In this document: positions 9,136-17,360 of the stretch, in pieces
How the letters are laid out: each line of letters begins with the position of its first letter
How positions within the stretch are numbered: the first letter of the stretch is position 1
Source: SURF-25 sp040754255
GTDB lineage: Bacteria; Omnitrophota; Gorgyraeia; Gygaellales; Profunditerraquicolaceae
Reading direction: 5' to 3'
Length of the DNA stretch: 64,000 bases
Assembly: GCA_040754255.1 (NCBI GenBank)
Contig: JBFMDA010000001.1
Coordinates: 1 to 64,000, forward strand
Notes under the pieces: generated by a model
Databases searched by the model: none
Seen by the model: the letters and a program-made list of their open reading frames with translations, nothing else
What the model was told of the DNA's origin: nothing
Position numbers and translations under genes: made by a program

Positions 9136-9164
9136 TTGACAAAATTCTAATAATAGTATAAAAT
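9136..9164 (+). promoter_or_regulatory. Sigma-70-type promoter for guaB3-guaA
   Basis: TTGACA at 9136-9141, a 17-base spacer and TAAAAT at 9159-9164: close to the bacterial consensus. Start of transcription would be near 9171, leaving a leader of about 70 AT-rich bases before the Shine-Dalgarno AAGGAGA. I saw no riboswitch-like structure in that leader. Confidence 0.75.
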
Positions 9165-9241
9165 TTCAAATATTCCCTAAAAATTTTGATAGATTCATTT
9201 ATAACTTGTTGAAATACAATAATTTACGATAAGGAGATAAA

Positions 9242-10402
9242 ATGGGAGAATGGATTGGGATGGGTAGGAGAGCCCGCAGGTGTTACGGATTTGACGAGAT
9301 AGCCCTTGTGCCGGGCAACCAGACCATAAATCCTGCAGAGGTTGATACCTCTTTTGAGCTCGGAAAGAGAAAATTCAGGGTGCCGATACTGGCTGCTGCG
9401 ATGGACGGAGTGGTAGACGTAACGTTCGCAGTAACAATGTCTAAGCTCAATGGCCTTGCGGTAATCAACCTTGACGGAGTGCAAACCCGCTACGATAACC
9501 CGGAATCTGTCTTGGAAAAAATCGCATCGGCAACCCCCCAGGAAGCTACCGAGCTCATCCAGGAAATCTACACCAAGCCAATCAAGGAAAAACTTATTGC
9601 GACAAGAGTCGCGCAGATCAAGCGTAGAGGCGGTATCGCTGCAGTAAGCTGTATCCCTTCCCATGCAGAGCGTTTCGCAAAAATCGCAGTCGCGGCAGGC
9701 GCAGACTACTTTGTGGTACAGTCCACGGTCACTTCCACCAAGCATATCGCAAAAGAATACAAAAGCCTAGATTTATACGCCTTCTGTCAAAAGATGAAAA
9801 TACCCGTCGTCATAGGCAATTGCGTTACCTACGGAACGACCCTTGACCTTATGTCAACGGGCGTTGCAGGCCTGCTTATCGGGATAGGCCCAGGCGCTGC
9901 CTGCACTACAAGGGGGGTGTTAGGAATCGGGGTACCCCAGGTAACCGCAACCGTTGACGCGGCTGCTGCGCGTGATTTTTATTTTAAGAGGACCGGCAGG
10001 TACATCACTATCATTACTGACGGCGGCATGAACAGGGGCGGAGATATCTGTAAGGCATTTGCCAGCGGAGCCGATGCGGTAATGATAGGTTCCAGCTTTG
10101 CCAGGGCTAAAGAAGCCCCTGGCGGCGGCTACCATTGGGGCATGGCGACTTCAAATGTCAATTTGCCCAGAGGGACGCGTATTTATGTCGGGACTACCGG
10201 AAGCTTGAAAGAAATCCTTTTGGGCCCTGCCAGGGTCGATGACGGCTCGCAAAATTTGATGGGTGCCCTAAAAACCTCTATGGGTTCTTTGGGGGCCGCA
10301 AATATAAAAGAGATGCACGACGTAGAGATTATCATTGCGCCTTCGATACAGACCGAGGGCAAAATCTTTCAGGTCGGCCAGAGAGTGGGGATGGGCAAAT
10401 GA
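9242..10402 (+). CDS. guaB3: GuaB3-type IMP dehydrogenase-related protein
   Basis: 386 residues with no CBS domains, which fits the GuaB3/TIGR01304 group rather than canonical GuaB (about 490 residues). The catalytic loop GIGPGAACTTRG carries Cys221, and ITDGGMNRGGDICKAF follows. Canonical IMPDH oxidises IMP to XMP; some GuaB3 proteins have been reported to act instead as GMP reductases, so the direction is not certain. The coupling to guaA (ATGA overlap) argues for a role in supplying or balancing GMP. The ATG at 9242 has a good Shine-Dalgarno AAGGAGA. Confidence 0.88.
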   Translation: MGEWIGMGRRARRCYGFDEIALVPGNQTINPAEVDTSFELGKRKFRVPILAAAMDGVVDVTFAVTMSKLNGLAVINLDGVQTRYDNPESVLEKIASATPQEATELIQEIYTKPIKEKLIATRVAQIKRRGGIAAVSCIPSHAERFAKIAVAAGADYFVVQSTVTSTKHIAKEYKSLDLYAFCQKMKIPVVIGNCVTYGTTLDLMSTGVAGLLIGIGPGAACTTRGVLGIGVPQVTATVDAAAARDFYFKRTGRYITIITDGGMNRGGDICKAFASGADAVMIGSSFARAKEAPGGGYHWGMATSNVNLPRGTRIYVGTTGSLKEILLGPARVDDGSQNLMGALKTSMGSLGAANIKEMHDVEIIIAPSIQTEGKIFQVGQRVGMGK

Positions 10403-11940
10403 AGCAGGAAATAATACTAATCCTTGATTTTGGGTCGCAGTATACACAGCTTATTGCACGACGTATCAGGGAGCACAAGATCTTTTCAAAGATCGTACCT
10501 TACAATATTACTGCCAAAGAGATACACGAACTTTCGCCCAAGGGGTTGATCCTTTCCGGCGGCCCTTCTTCGGTAGTCGATAAAAAAAGCCCTTTGCCCG
10601 ATGCGCGCATTTTCAAACTCGGCATTCCGGTGCTGGGTATTTGTTACGGGATGCAGGCGATTGCGCAGCTCTTGGGCGGAAGGACTAAGCATACCAAAGA
10701 AAGGGAGTACGGAAGAGCAGAAATTTTTATCGATGATAACCGTACGCTTTTCAGTTCGCTTCCGGGAAATTTTACCTGCTGGGCAAGCCACGGCGATTAT
10801 GTGACCAAGGTCCCGCCGGGCTTTAACATTATTGCCCATACCTTAAATTCGCCTATCGCGGCAATGGGGCACCGTGCCCGCAAAATTTACGGTGTTCAGT
10901 TCCATCCGGAAGTCACCCATACCGAAAAAGGCAATCAAATCCTGAGCAATTTCCTGCTTAAGGTGTGCAGTTGCTCTGGCCGCTGGAACATGCATTCCTT
11001 CATCAAGCAGACAGTGGAAGAAATACGAAAGACCGTAGGCACACATAAGGTGGTGCTTGGTTTAAGCGGCGGCGTCGATTCGTCGGTAACCGCCCTTTTG
11101 CTGCACAGGGCCATCAAGCGGAATTCCCGCTGCATTTTCATTAATAACGGCTTGCTAAGGAAAGACGAACCCGACCAGATTAAGAAAGTATTCCGCAGCA
11201 ACTTCAAGCTCAACCTGGACTATGTAGAGGCAAGCAAACGGTTCCTTATCCGCCTTAAAGGGGTGGTTGAGCCTGAAGAAAAACGAAAAATAATCGGCAA
11301 CGAATTCGTCAAGATTTTTGAATCAGAGGCAAAGAAGCTAAGGGGGGTCAGATTTCTTGCGCAAGGCACGCTTTACCCCGATGTCATTGAGTCGCTTTCT
11401 CCGATAGGTTCGCCTTCAAGCAAGATTAAAAGCCATCACAACGTCGGCGGCCTTCCCGAACATATGAAACTAAAATTAATTGAGCCATTGCGGGAGCTGT
11501 TTAAAGATGAAGTCCGCCAGATCGGCAGGGAGCTGGGTTTACCGGATGCCATTTTATATCGCCAGCCGTTTCCAGGCCCGGGCCTTGCCATCCGGATAAT
11601 CGGCGAAATAACCCCTGAACGCCTCAATATCTTAAGAGAGGTTGACTTCAGGGTGATGGAGGAAATTCAAAAAGAAAACCTGTCCAGGCAGATATGGCAG
11701 TCCTTTGCGATTCTCCTGCCCATTAAGAGCGTGGGTGTAATGGGCGATGAACGGACATACGAAAACGTAGTCGCTATCCGCTGCGTTTCCAGCGTTGACG
11801 GGATGACTGCCGACTGGTTCAAGCTGCCTCCGGAACTCCTGGAAAGGCTCTCGCACAGGATTATCAACGAGGTCAAAGGCGTCAACCGCGTTGTCTACGA
11901 TATCACCTCAAAGCCTCCAGCGACAATAGAGTGGGAATAG
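10399..11940 (+). CDS. guaA: GMP synthase (glutamine-hydrolysing)
   Basis: 513 residues, normal length. The N-terminal class I glutamine amidotransferase has GICYGMQ with the nucleophile Cys (about residue 81) and the His-Glu pair in FHPEVTHT. The ATP-pyrophosphatase domain has the P-loop LSGGVDSS (about 222-229), and the C-terminal dimerisation domain ends in the typical TSKPPATIEWE. It makes GMP from XMP, glutamine and ATP. It overlaps guaB3 by four bases and shares its promoter. Confidence 0.97.
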   Translation: MKQEIILILDFGSQYTQLIARRIREHKIFSKIVPYNITAKEIHELSPKGLILSGGPSSVVDKKSPLPDARIFKLGIPVLGICYGMQAIAQLLGGRTKHTKEREYGRAEIFIDDNRTLFSSLPGNFTCWASHGDYVTKVPPGFNIIAHTLNSPIAAMGHRARKIYGVQFHPEVTHTEKGNQILSNFLLKVCSCSGRWNMHSFIKQTVEEIRKTVGTHKVVLGLSGGVDSSVTALLLHRAIKRNSRCIFINNGLLRKDEPDQIKKVFRSNFKLNLDYVEASKRFLIRLKGVVEPEEKRKIIGNEFVKIFESEAKKLRGVRFLAQGTLYPDVIESLSPIGSPSSKIKSHHNVGGLPEHMKLKLIEPLRELFKDEVRQIGRELGLPDAILYRQPFPGPGLAIRIIGEITPERLNILREVDFRVMEEIQKENLSRQIWQSFAILLPIKSVGVMGDERTYENVVAIRCVSSVDGMTADWFKLPPELLERLSHRIINEVKGVNRVVYDITSKPPATIEWE

Positions 11941-11960
11941 ATTACTACGCAATTCTTTAG

Positions 11961-11998
11961 ATGGGCTTATAGTCAATAGTCCATAGCCGATAGTTTAC
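11961..11998. repeat. Heptamer repeat family C (ATAGTCC type)
   Basis: Four near-copies of a 7-base unit in a row: ATAGTCA, ATAGTCC, ATAGCCG, ATAGTTT. The same family occurs at 17285-17340 and 46481-46530. It lies between guaA and dnaE, which are otherwise separated by only 76 bases. Confidence 0.75.
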
Positions 11999-12016
11999 AT
12001 TATCTCGTTTTAGGCC

Positions 12017-15000
12017 ATGCCGCGTTCCGATTTCGTCCATTTACACCTCCATACGCAATACAGCCTCCTTGACGGTGCCTGCCGTATACCTGAACTGCTC
12101 AATCTCGCCGCGCAATACAATATGGACTCCCTGGCAATTACCGACCATGGAAACATGTTCGGGGCAATAGATTTCTATCTGGGTGCGCAAAAAGCAGGGA
12201 TCAAGCCAATTATCGGCTGCGAGGCATATATCGCGCCTAAAAGCCATCTGGATAAAGATATGGGCAGCATAGAAGAGGCCGCATACCATTTCATTCTTCT
12301 GGTGCGCGACGAAGCAGGGCTGCAAAACTTAATGAAGCTGGTATCCAAGGCCTATATTGACGGGTTTTATTACAGGCCGCGGATAGACAAAGAGCTTTTG
12401 GCCGCGCACAGCAAAGGGCTGATCGGATTAAGCGCCTGCCTTAAGGGGGAAATTCCTTCCCTGTTGCAACAAAACAGGTTTAACGACGCCTTAAAAGCCG
12501 CGGATGATTTTATGCAAATCCTGGGCAAAGAGAATTTTTACCTTGAGCTTCAGGAAAATAAAATACCTGATCAAAAAACAGTAAACCAGGGCTTATTGAA
12601 AATTGCAAAAGAACTAACGCTTGGCCTTGTCGCCACCAATGATGTGCATTACCTGACCAAGGACCGGGCAAAGTCCCACGAAGCGCTCCTGTGTATACAG
12701 ACCCAGACCACCCTCAATGATCCTAACCGCATGCGGTTCCAGACCGACGAATTCTATTTCAAATCGCCTGAAGAGATGAAAGAGGCTTTCAGGGATATCC
12801 CGGAAGCCATTTATAACACCAAGGTAATTGCGCAACGCTGTAACCTGGAGCTTGATTTTTCCTCGATACATATCCCCAAATACAACCCTCCCAACGGCAT
12901 GCCAAAAGAAGCCTTCCTGCGTCAGCTTTGTATAGAAGGAATTCCGAAGCGCTACGGCACACAGAGCGAAGAAGTGGTAGCAAGAGTCGAACACGAATTA
13001 AAAATAATAAAAGAAATGGGCTTCACGAGTTATTTTCTCATCGTGTGGGATTTCATCCACTATGCAAAAAGCCAGCATATCCCGGTCGGCCCGGGAAGGG
13101 GCTCTGCGGCAGGAAGCTGCGTGAGTTTTTTGCTGGGTATCACAGATATTGACCCGTTGCGTTATAACCTGCTTTTTGAGCGTTTTCTTAACCCCGAGAG
13201 GCAGGGGCTGCCGGATATTGATATCGATTTCTGTTACGAGCGCAGGCAGGAAGTTATTGATTATGTGACGAAGAAATACGGCCAGGAAAACGTTGCCCAG
13301 ATCATTACGTTCGGCACGATGCAGGCGCGCGCAGTTGTCAGGGACGTGGGCAGGGTTATGGGCATGGCGTATGCGGATGTAGACCGGATTGCCAAAATGA
13401 TCCCGCCCGACCCTAATATTTCGCTCAAGGATGCCCTAGAGAGCGAGCCGGAACTGAAGAATTTATACGACAATGATGCGCAGATAACCAGGCTCATCGA
13501 TACTGCGTTGCCGCTGGAAGGGCTTAACAGGCACGCTTCCATCCATGCGGCCGGGGTGGTTATCGCCGATAAGCCTCTCAATAATTATATGCCGCTATTT
13601 AAAACGCAGGACGACCAGATTACCAGCGGCTTTGATATGACGGCCCTTGAAAAAATCGGATTACTGAAGGTAGATTTCCTGGGGTTAAGGACACTGACCG
13701 TTATCGATGAAACGCTCAAATTAATCAAACGCCACAAGGGCCGGGATATCGATATCGAAAAAATCCCGCTTGACGATCCGGCGACATATACATTGCTGGT
13801 ATCGGCCCACACAATGGGGATATTCCAGCTTGAAAGTTCCGGGATGCGCGACCTTTTAAAGAAGCTTGAGCCGGAACGTTTCGAAGACCTGATCGCGCTT
13901 CTGGCGCTCTACCGCCCCGGCCCGATGGGCTCAGGTATGTTGACCGATTTTATACAAAGAAAGAGGAATAAAATACCTATACGCTACGACCACAAAAAGC
14001 TTGAGCCTATTTTAAAAGATACCTACGGTATTATGGTGTATCAGGAGCAGATCATGCAGATTGTCTCCAGCCTTGCGGGTTTTAGCCTTGCGGAAGCTGA
14101 TTTGCTCAGAAGGGCTATGAGCAAAAAGATCCCCGAAGTAATGGAGCAGCAGCGTAAACATTTTACGTCGGGCTGCGTAAAGAACGGGCTGAGCGAAGCG
14201 ACTGCGAAGAAAATTTTTGACCAGATCCTTTTTTTCTCCGGTTATGGTTTTAACCGCAGCCACAGCGCTGCCTACGCGCTTATTTCCTACAGGACGGCGT
14301 TTTTGAAATCAAACTTTCCGGTTGAATTCATGACCGCGCTATTGACTTCGGAGCGGGACAATACCGATAAAATCGTCGAATATGTCAATGAGGCGGAAAA
14401 GATGGGGATTGCCATTCTGCCGCCCGATATAAACGCAAGCGACGGGCTCTTTAAAATTGAAAATGAGAAATCAATCCGGTTCGGCCTGCTTGCCGTAAAA
14501 AATGTCGGCAGGGGCGCGATTGACTCGGTGATTAATGCCCGCAATGAATCCAAAACGTTTACGTCCCTGGAAGACCTCTGCCAGCGCATCGATTTAAGGC
14601 TGGTAAATAAAAAGGTGCTTGAGAGCCTGATAAAATGCGGGGCGTTCGATTCTTTCAGAAAGAACAGGGCGCAGATGTTTGCGTCTCTGGAAAAAATACT
14701 CGAATTCTCTTCGAGTTCCCGCAGGGACAAAGCCAGGGGCCAACTGTCGTTTTTTGACAAGGAGCTCGATGCGCGCGGGTTTAAAGATTCGGTATCGCTT
14801 ACCGAGCAGATAGAGGTCAAGGAGTGGCCGGAGCCGCAATTACTTGCGTTTGAAAAAGAGATGATCGGTTTTTACATTTCGGGCCATCCGCTCGCCCGCT
14901 ACGCAAAACAATTAAAACGCTTTGCCTCAACCACTATCCGCGACCTGCCTAATTTCAAAGACCAGGACCCCGTTACAATCATAGGCCTTATTGCCAAAGT

Positions 15001-15460
15001 CAAACACACCATTACCCGCGCCAAACAAGAAAAGATGGCGATAATGCTGGTGGAGGACCTGGAAGGCGTCATTGAGGTGCTTGTGTTTCCGGTTTCCTTC
15101 CAGAAAAACCATCATTACATCCAGCCAAGCCTCGTAGTCATGGTAAAGGGGAGGCTCAACTTAAGGGAAGATACGCCAAAAATCATTGCCAATGAGATCT
15201 TCCCGGTTGAGGAGGTGTATAAGCTCGTAACGGCCCTGCAGATCAATCTCTTAGGATTACGCGAGTCTATCTTTGAAAGCCTCAAAGAACTTTTAAGCGG
15301 CTCACCCGGCAAGACGCCGGTGTACCTTCGGCTGGATACCCCCAACAAAACAAACGTTCAGCTTGTGGTCGGCAAAGACCTCTATGTCAACCCATCCGAA
15401 CACCTCATCAGCGATATCGAAAACCTGCTCGGAGAAGAAAGGCTCTCGTTAGTCATTTAA
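12017..15460 (+). CDS. dnaE: DNA polymerase III alpha subunit
   Basis: 1147 residues, the DnaE1 length. The N-terminal PHP domain opens with FVHLHLHTQYSLLDGA and keeps the metal-binding HLHLHT and ITDHGNM motifs. The polymerase core has PGRGSAAGSCVS and the catalytic PDIDIDFCYERR pair of aspartates, then YRPGPMGSG; helix-hairpin-helix and OB-fold (about 980-1060) regions follow. It is the replicative polymerase. ATG at 12017 follows a weak AGG. Upstream and downstream are repeat elements, so it appears to be its own unit. Confidence 0.97.
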   Translation: MPRSDFVHLHLHTQYSLLDGACRIPELLNLAAQYNMDSLAITDHGNMFGAIDFYLGAQKAGIKPIIGCEAYIAPKSHLDKDMGSIEEAAYHFILLVRDEAGLQNLMKLVSKAYIDGFYYRPRIDKELLAAHSKGLIGLSACLKGEIPSLLQQNRFNDALKAADDFMQILGKENFYLELQENKIPDQKTVNQGLLKIAKELTLGLVATNDVHYLTKDRAKSHEALLCIQTQTTLNDPNRMRFQTDEFYFKSPEEMKEAFRDIPEAIYNTKVIAQRCNLELDFSSIHIPKYNPPNGMPKEAFLRQLCIEGIPKRYGTQSEEVVARVEHELKIIKEMGFTSYFLIVWDFIHYAKSQHIPVGPGRGSAAGSCVSFLLGITDIDPLRYNLLFERFLNPERQGLPDIDIDFCYERRQEVIDYVTKKYGQENVAQIITFGTMQARAVVRDVGRVMGMAYADVDRIAKMIPPDPNISLKDALESEPELKNLYDNDAQITRLIDTALPLEGLNRHASIHAAGVVIADKPLNNYMPLFKTQDDQITSGFDMTALEKIGLLKVDFLGLRTLTVIDETLKLIKRHKGRDIDIEKIPLDDPATYTLLVSAHTMGIFQLESSGMRDLLKKLEPERFEDLIALLALYRPGPMGSGMLTDFIQRKRNKIPIRYDHKKLEPILKDTYGIMVYQEQIMQIVSSLAGFSLAEADLLRRAMSKKIPEVMEQQRKHFTSGCVKNGLSEATAKKIFDQILFFSGYGFNRSHSAAYALISYRTAFLKSNFPVEFMTALLTSERDNTDKIVEYVNEAEKMGIAILPPDINASDGLFKIENEKSIRFGLLAVKNVGRGAIDSVINARNESKTFTSLEDLCQRIDLRLVNKKVLESLIKCGAFDSFRKNRAQMFASLEKILEFSSSSRRDKARGQLSFFDKELDARGFKDSVSLTEQIEVKEWPEPQLLAFEKEMIGFYISGHPLARYAKQLKRFASTTIRDLPNFKDQDPVTIIGLIAKVKHTITRAKQEKMAIMLVEDLEGVIEVLVFPVSFQKNHHYIQPSLVVMVKGRLNLREDTPKIIANEIFPVEEVYKLVTALQINLLGLRESIFESLKELLSGSPGKTPVYLRLDTPNKTNVQLVVGKDLYVNPSEHLISDIENLLGEERLSLVI

Positions 15461-15692
15461 TTCGTATTGCGTACAGCGTACAGCGTACGGCGTAGCGCGT
15501 AAAGCCGGTTGTTGGGTTAGGGTGAAGCCATGGATCTGGTTATTTGGTAATGTTGTTGGTAAAAAACACGCCAAAGACCTCACCCTAACAACTAGACAAT
15601 CAACCTGGCCCTTATACCACACACACCGCTTTACTCCTTGACCTTACTTAGCCTCGACCTAGGCCTTAACCTTTTATAGTATTGAGTACGAA
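15461..15692. repeat. Composite repeat element (families A+B), copy 1
   Basis: Starts TTCGTATTGCG immediately after the dnaE stop and ends GAGTACGAA. Left part is the A array, degenerate 7-base units of GCGTANN type (to about 15505). The rest is family B: G/T-rich units (GGTTGTT, GGGTTAG...), an A-run centre, then complementary ACC-rich units and a hexamer tail (CCTCGA, CCTTAA). The terminal TTCGTA and TACGAA are inverted. This and the HU promoter fill the 304-base gap between dnaE and the HU gene. Confidence 0.8.
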
Positions 15693-15697
15693 ATCTA

Positions 15698-15726
15698 TTG
15701 ACATCGTAACATTTTGTTGATATTAT
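15698..15726 (+). promoter_or_regulatory. Sigma-70-type promoter for the HU gene
   Basis: TTGACA at 15698-15703, 17-base spacer, TATTAT at 15721-15726. It starts five bases after the end of the upstream repeat element. The leader would be about 30 bases and holds the Shine-Dalgarno CGGAGGA. Confidence 0.75.
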
Positions 15727-15764
15727 ACTTGCGTAGTTAATGTGAGAAAAAACGGAGGAAAAAA

Positions 15765-16037
15765 ATGACTAAAAAAGACATCATCTTAAAAATCTCTGAC
15801 GATACCAACCTGAAACAAACCGATGTAAAGAAAGTCGTGCAAAAATGTTTTGACTGCATAATAGACGCGCTGGTGCGTGGTGAAAAGATAGAGCTGAGGA
15901 ATTTCGGCGTCTTTAAGATAAAACAAAGAAGGAGCCGAACCGGCAGAAACCCGCGCACAGGCCAAGTCGTTCCTGTTCCGCCCCGCAAAGTCGTAGTCTT
16001 CAAGCCCGGCCTCGAAATGAAGAAAAAGATAAAATAA
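15765..16037 (+). CDS. HU/IHF-family DNA-binding protein
   Basis: 90 residues, the standard HU length. The DNA-binding arm region GRNPRTGQVVPVPPRKVVVF is the family signature, and IELRNFGVFKIKQR precedes it. It bends and compacts DNA as a dimer. It has its own consensus promoter and a strong ribosome site. HisS begins four bases after its stop, so hisS expression may depend on read-through from the HU promoter. Confidence 0.95.
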   Translation: MTKKDIILKISDDTNLKQTDVKKVVQKCFDCIIDALVRGEKIELRNFGVFKIKQRRSRTGRNPRTGQVVPVPPRKVVVFKPGLEMKKKIK

Positions 16038-16040
16038 TCT

Positions 16041-17309
16041 ATGTTTAAGAGAGTAGCCGGAACAAAAGATATCCTGCCTGCGCAAGTCAGCATATGGCAA
16101 AGCCTGGAAGCAATCAGCAGGGAAGTATTCAATCTCTATAATTATAAGGAGATACGCCCGCCGTTGCTGGAGGAATCAGGCTTATTCAACCGCTCGTTGG
16201 GCGAGACTGCAGAAATCGTCCAGAAACAGATGTTTCTCGTAAAAAAAGGGGATGATGAATTCGCGCTCAGGCCTGAAGCTACGGCTTCTATAGTCCGTGC
16301 CTATATCGAGAATAACTTTGATAAGTTGCAGTCATTTTCGAAATTATATTACATAGGCCCAATGTTTAGACTCGAGCGGCCGCAAAAGGGGAGGCTACGA
16401 CAATTCCACCATATTGGCTGTGAGGCAATCGGTTCAAAAGACCCTTATGTAGATGTTGAGGTCATTTCGCTGGCAAATACCCTTCTTGCGCGTTTCTTTA
16501 TTGATGAGTATGCCCTGCACATAAACAGCCTCGGCTGTCCGCAGGATAAAAAGAAATTTGCCGACCTCTTACGCGCTGCGCTCAAAGGAAAAGTTGCCCG
16601 TTTCTGCGAAGACTGCCAGGCGCGTTATGAGCGCAATGTATTCAGGATCCTTGATTGTAAAAACGAATCGTGCCGTGGTTTTATTAAGGACCTCGGCCTT
16701 ACAAACGAACATTTGTGCAAAGAATGCGCGCAGCACTTTGCAATAGTCAGGGAAGGGTTGGGTGCGCTGGGCGTTACGTATGAAGTTTCTCCTTTATTAG
16801 TCAGGGGCCTTGATTATTATACAGGCACGGTATTTGAATTTACACACAAGTCGCTTGAGAGCCAACAAGATGCCCTCGGCGCAGGCGGCAGATACGATAC
16901 CCTTAGCCGGGAGCTTGGCGGGCCGGACAAGGGGGCATGCGGGTTTGCCTTTGGGGTAGAAAGGCTGTTGTTGGTATGTAAAGAGGAAAAGATTGCCCCC
17001 TCGGCCAAGCCGCTTGTTTTTTTAATCCTCCTGGGAGATGAAGCAAGGCAAAAGGGCGTTAAGGTGCTTAATGATTTGCGCAGCCGCGGAATAGCTGCGG
17101 ATACAGATTATGAGAGTAAATCCTTAAAAGGCGCGATGCGCAAGGCAAATGATCTTAATGCCAGGTTTGCGGCGATCCTGGGAGAAGACGAGTTGCGCAA
17201 AGGAACAATAAGCCTCAAAGATATGCAGTCGGGCCAGCAGAGGGAAGTAGGGATTAACGAAATAACACAAATAATATCTAACTCAGGGCCTATGGTCGAT
17301 GGTCGATAG
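16041..17309 (+). CDS. hisS: Histidyl-tRNA synthetase
   Basis: 422 residues. Class II motifs are clear: motif 1 region near the start (GTKDILP), motif 2 in FRLERPQKGRLRQFHHIG, the HisA motif LVRGLDYYTG, motif 3 in GFAFGVERLL, and the C-terminal anticodon-binding fold. Charges tRNA-His in the cytoplasm. The last eight residues (GPMVDGR and the stop) are encoded by the start of a family C repeat, so the natural C-terminus seems to have been overwritten by the repeat. No clear Shine-Dalgarno; translation may be coupled to the HU gene. Confidence 0.96.
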   Translation: MFKRVAGTKDILPAQVSIWQSLEAISREVFNLYNYKEIRPPLLEESGLFNRSLGETAEIVQKQMFLVKKGDDEFALRPEATASIVRAYIENNFDKLQSFSKLYYIGPMFRLERPQKGRLRQFHHIGCEAIGSKDPYVDVEVISLANTLLARFFIDEYALHINSLGCPQDKKKFADLLRAALKGKVARFCEDCQARYERNVFRILDCKNESCRGFIKDLGLTNEHLCKECAQHFAIVREGLGALGVTYEVSPLLVRGLDYYTGTVFEFTHKSLESQQDALGAGGRYDTLSRELGGPDKGACGFAFGVERLLLVCKEEKIAPSAKPLVFLILLGDEARQKGVKVLNDLRSRGIAADTDYESKSLKGAMRKANDLNARFAAILGEDELRKGTISLKDMQSGQQREVGINEITQIISNSGPMVDGR

Positions 17310-17340
17310 TCCATTGACTATAGACCATAGACTATCGTCC
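17285..17340. repeat. Heptamer repeat family C, overlapping the hisS 3' end
   Basis: Units such as ATAGTCC, ATTGACT, ATAGACC, ATAGACT in tandem, with GGTCGAT units on the left. The left edge GGGCC and right edge GTCCC frame an imperfect dyad. The first 25 bases lie inside hisS and give its stop codon. Confidence 0.75.
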
Positions 17341-17360
17341 CTTAATTTTTTTATACGATT

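Noticed and set aside
9103..9241. Riboswitch in the guaB3 leader
   Set aside because: The leader is short and AT-rich; I found no conserved purine or guanidine aptamer bases.
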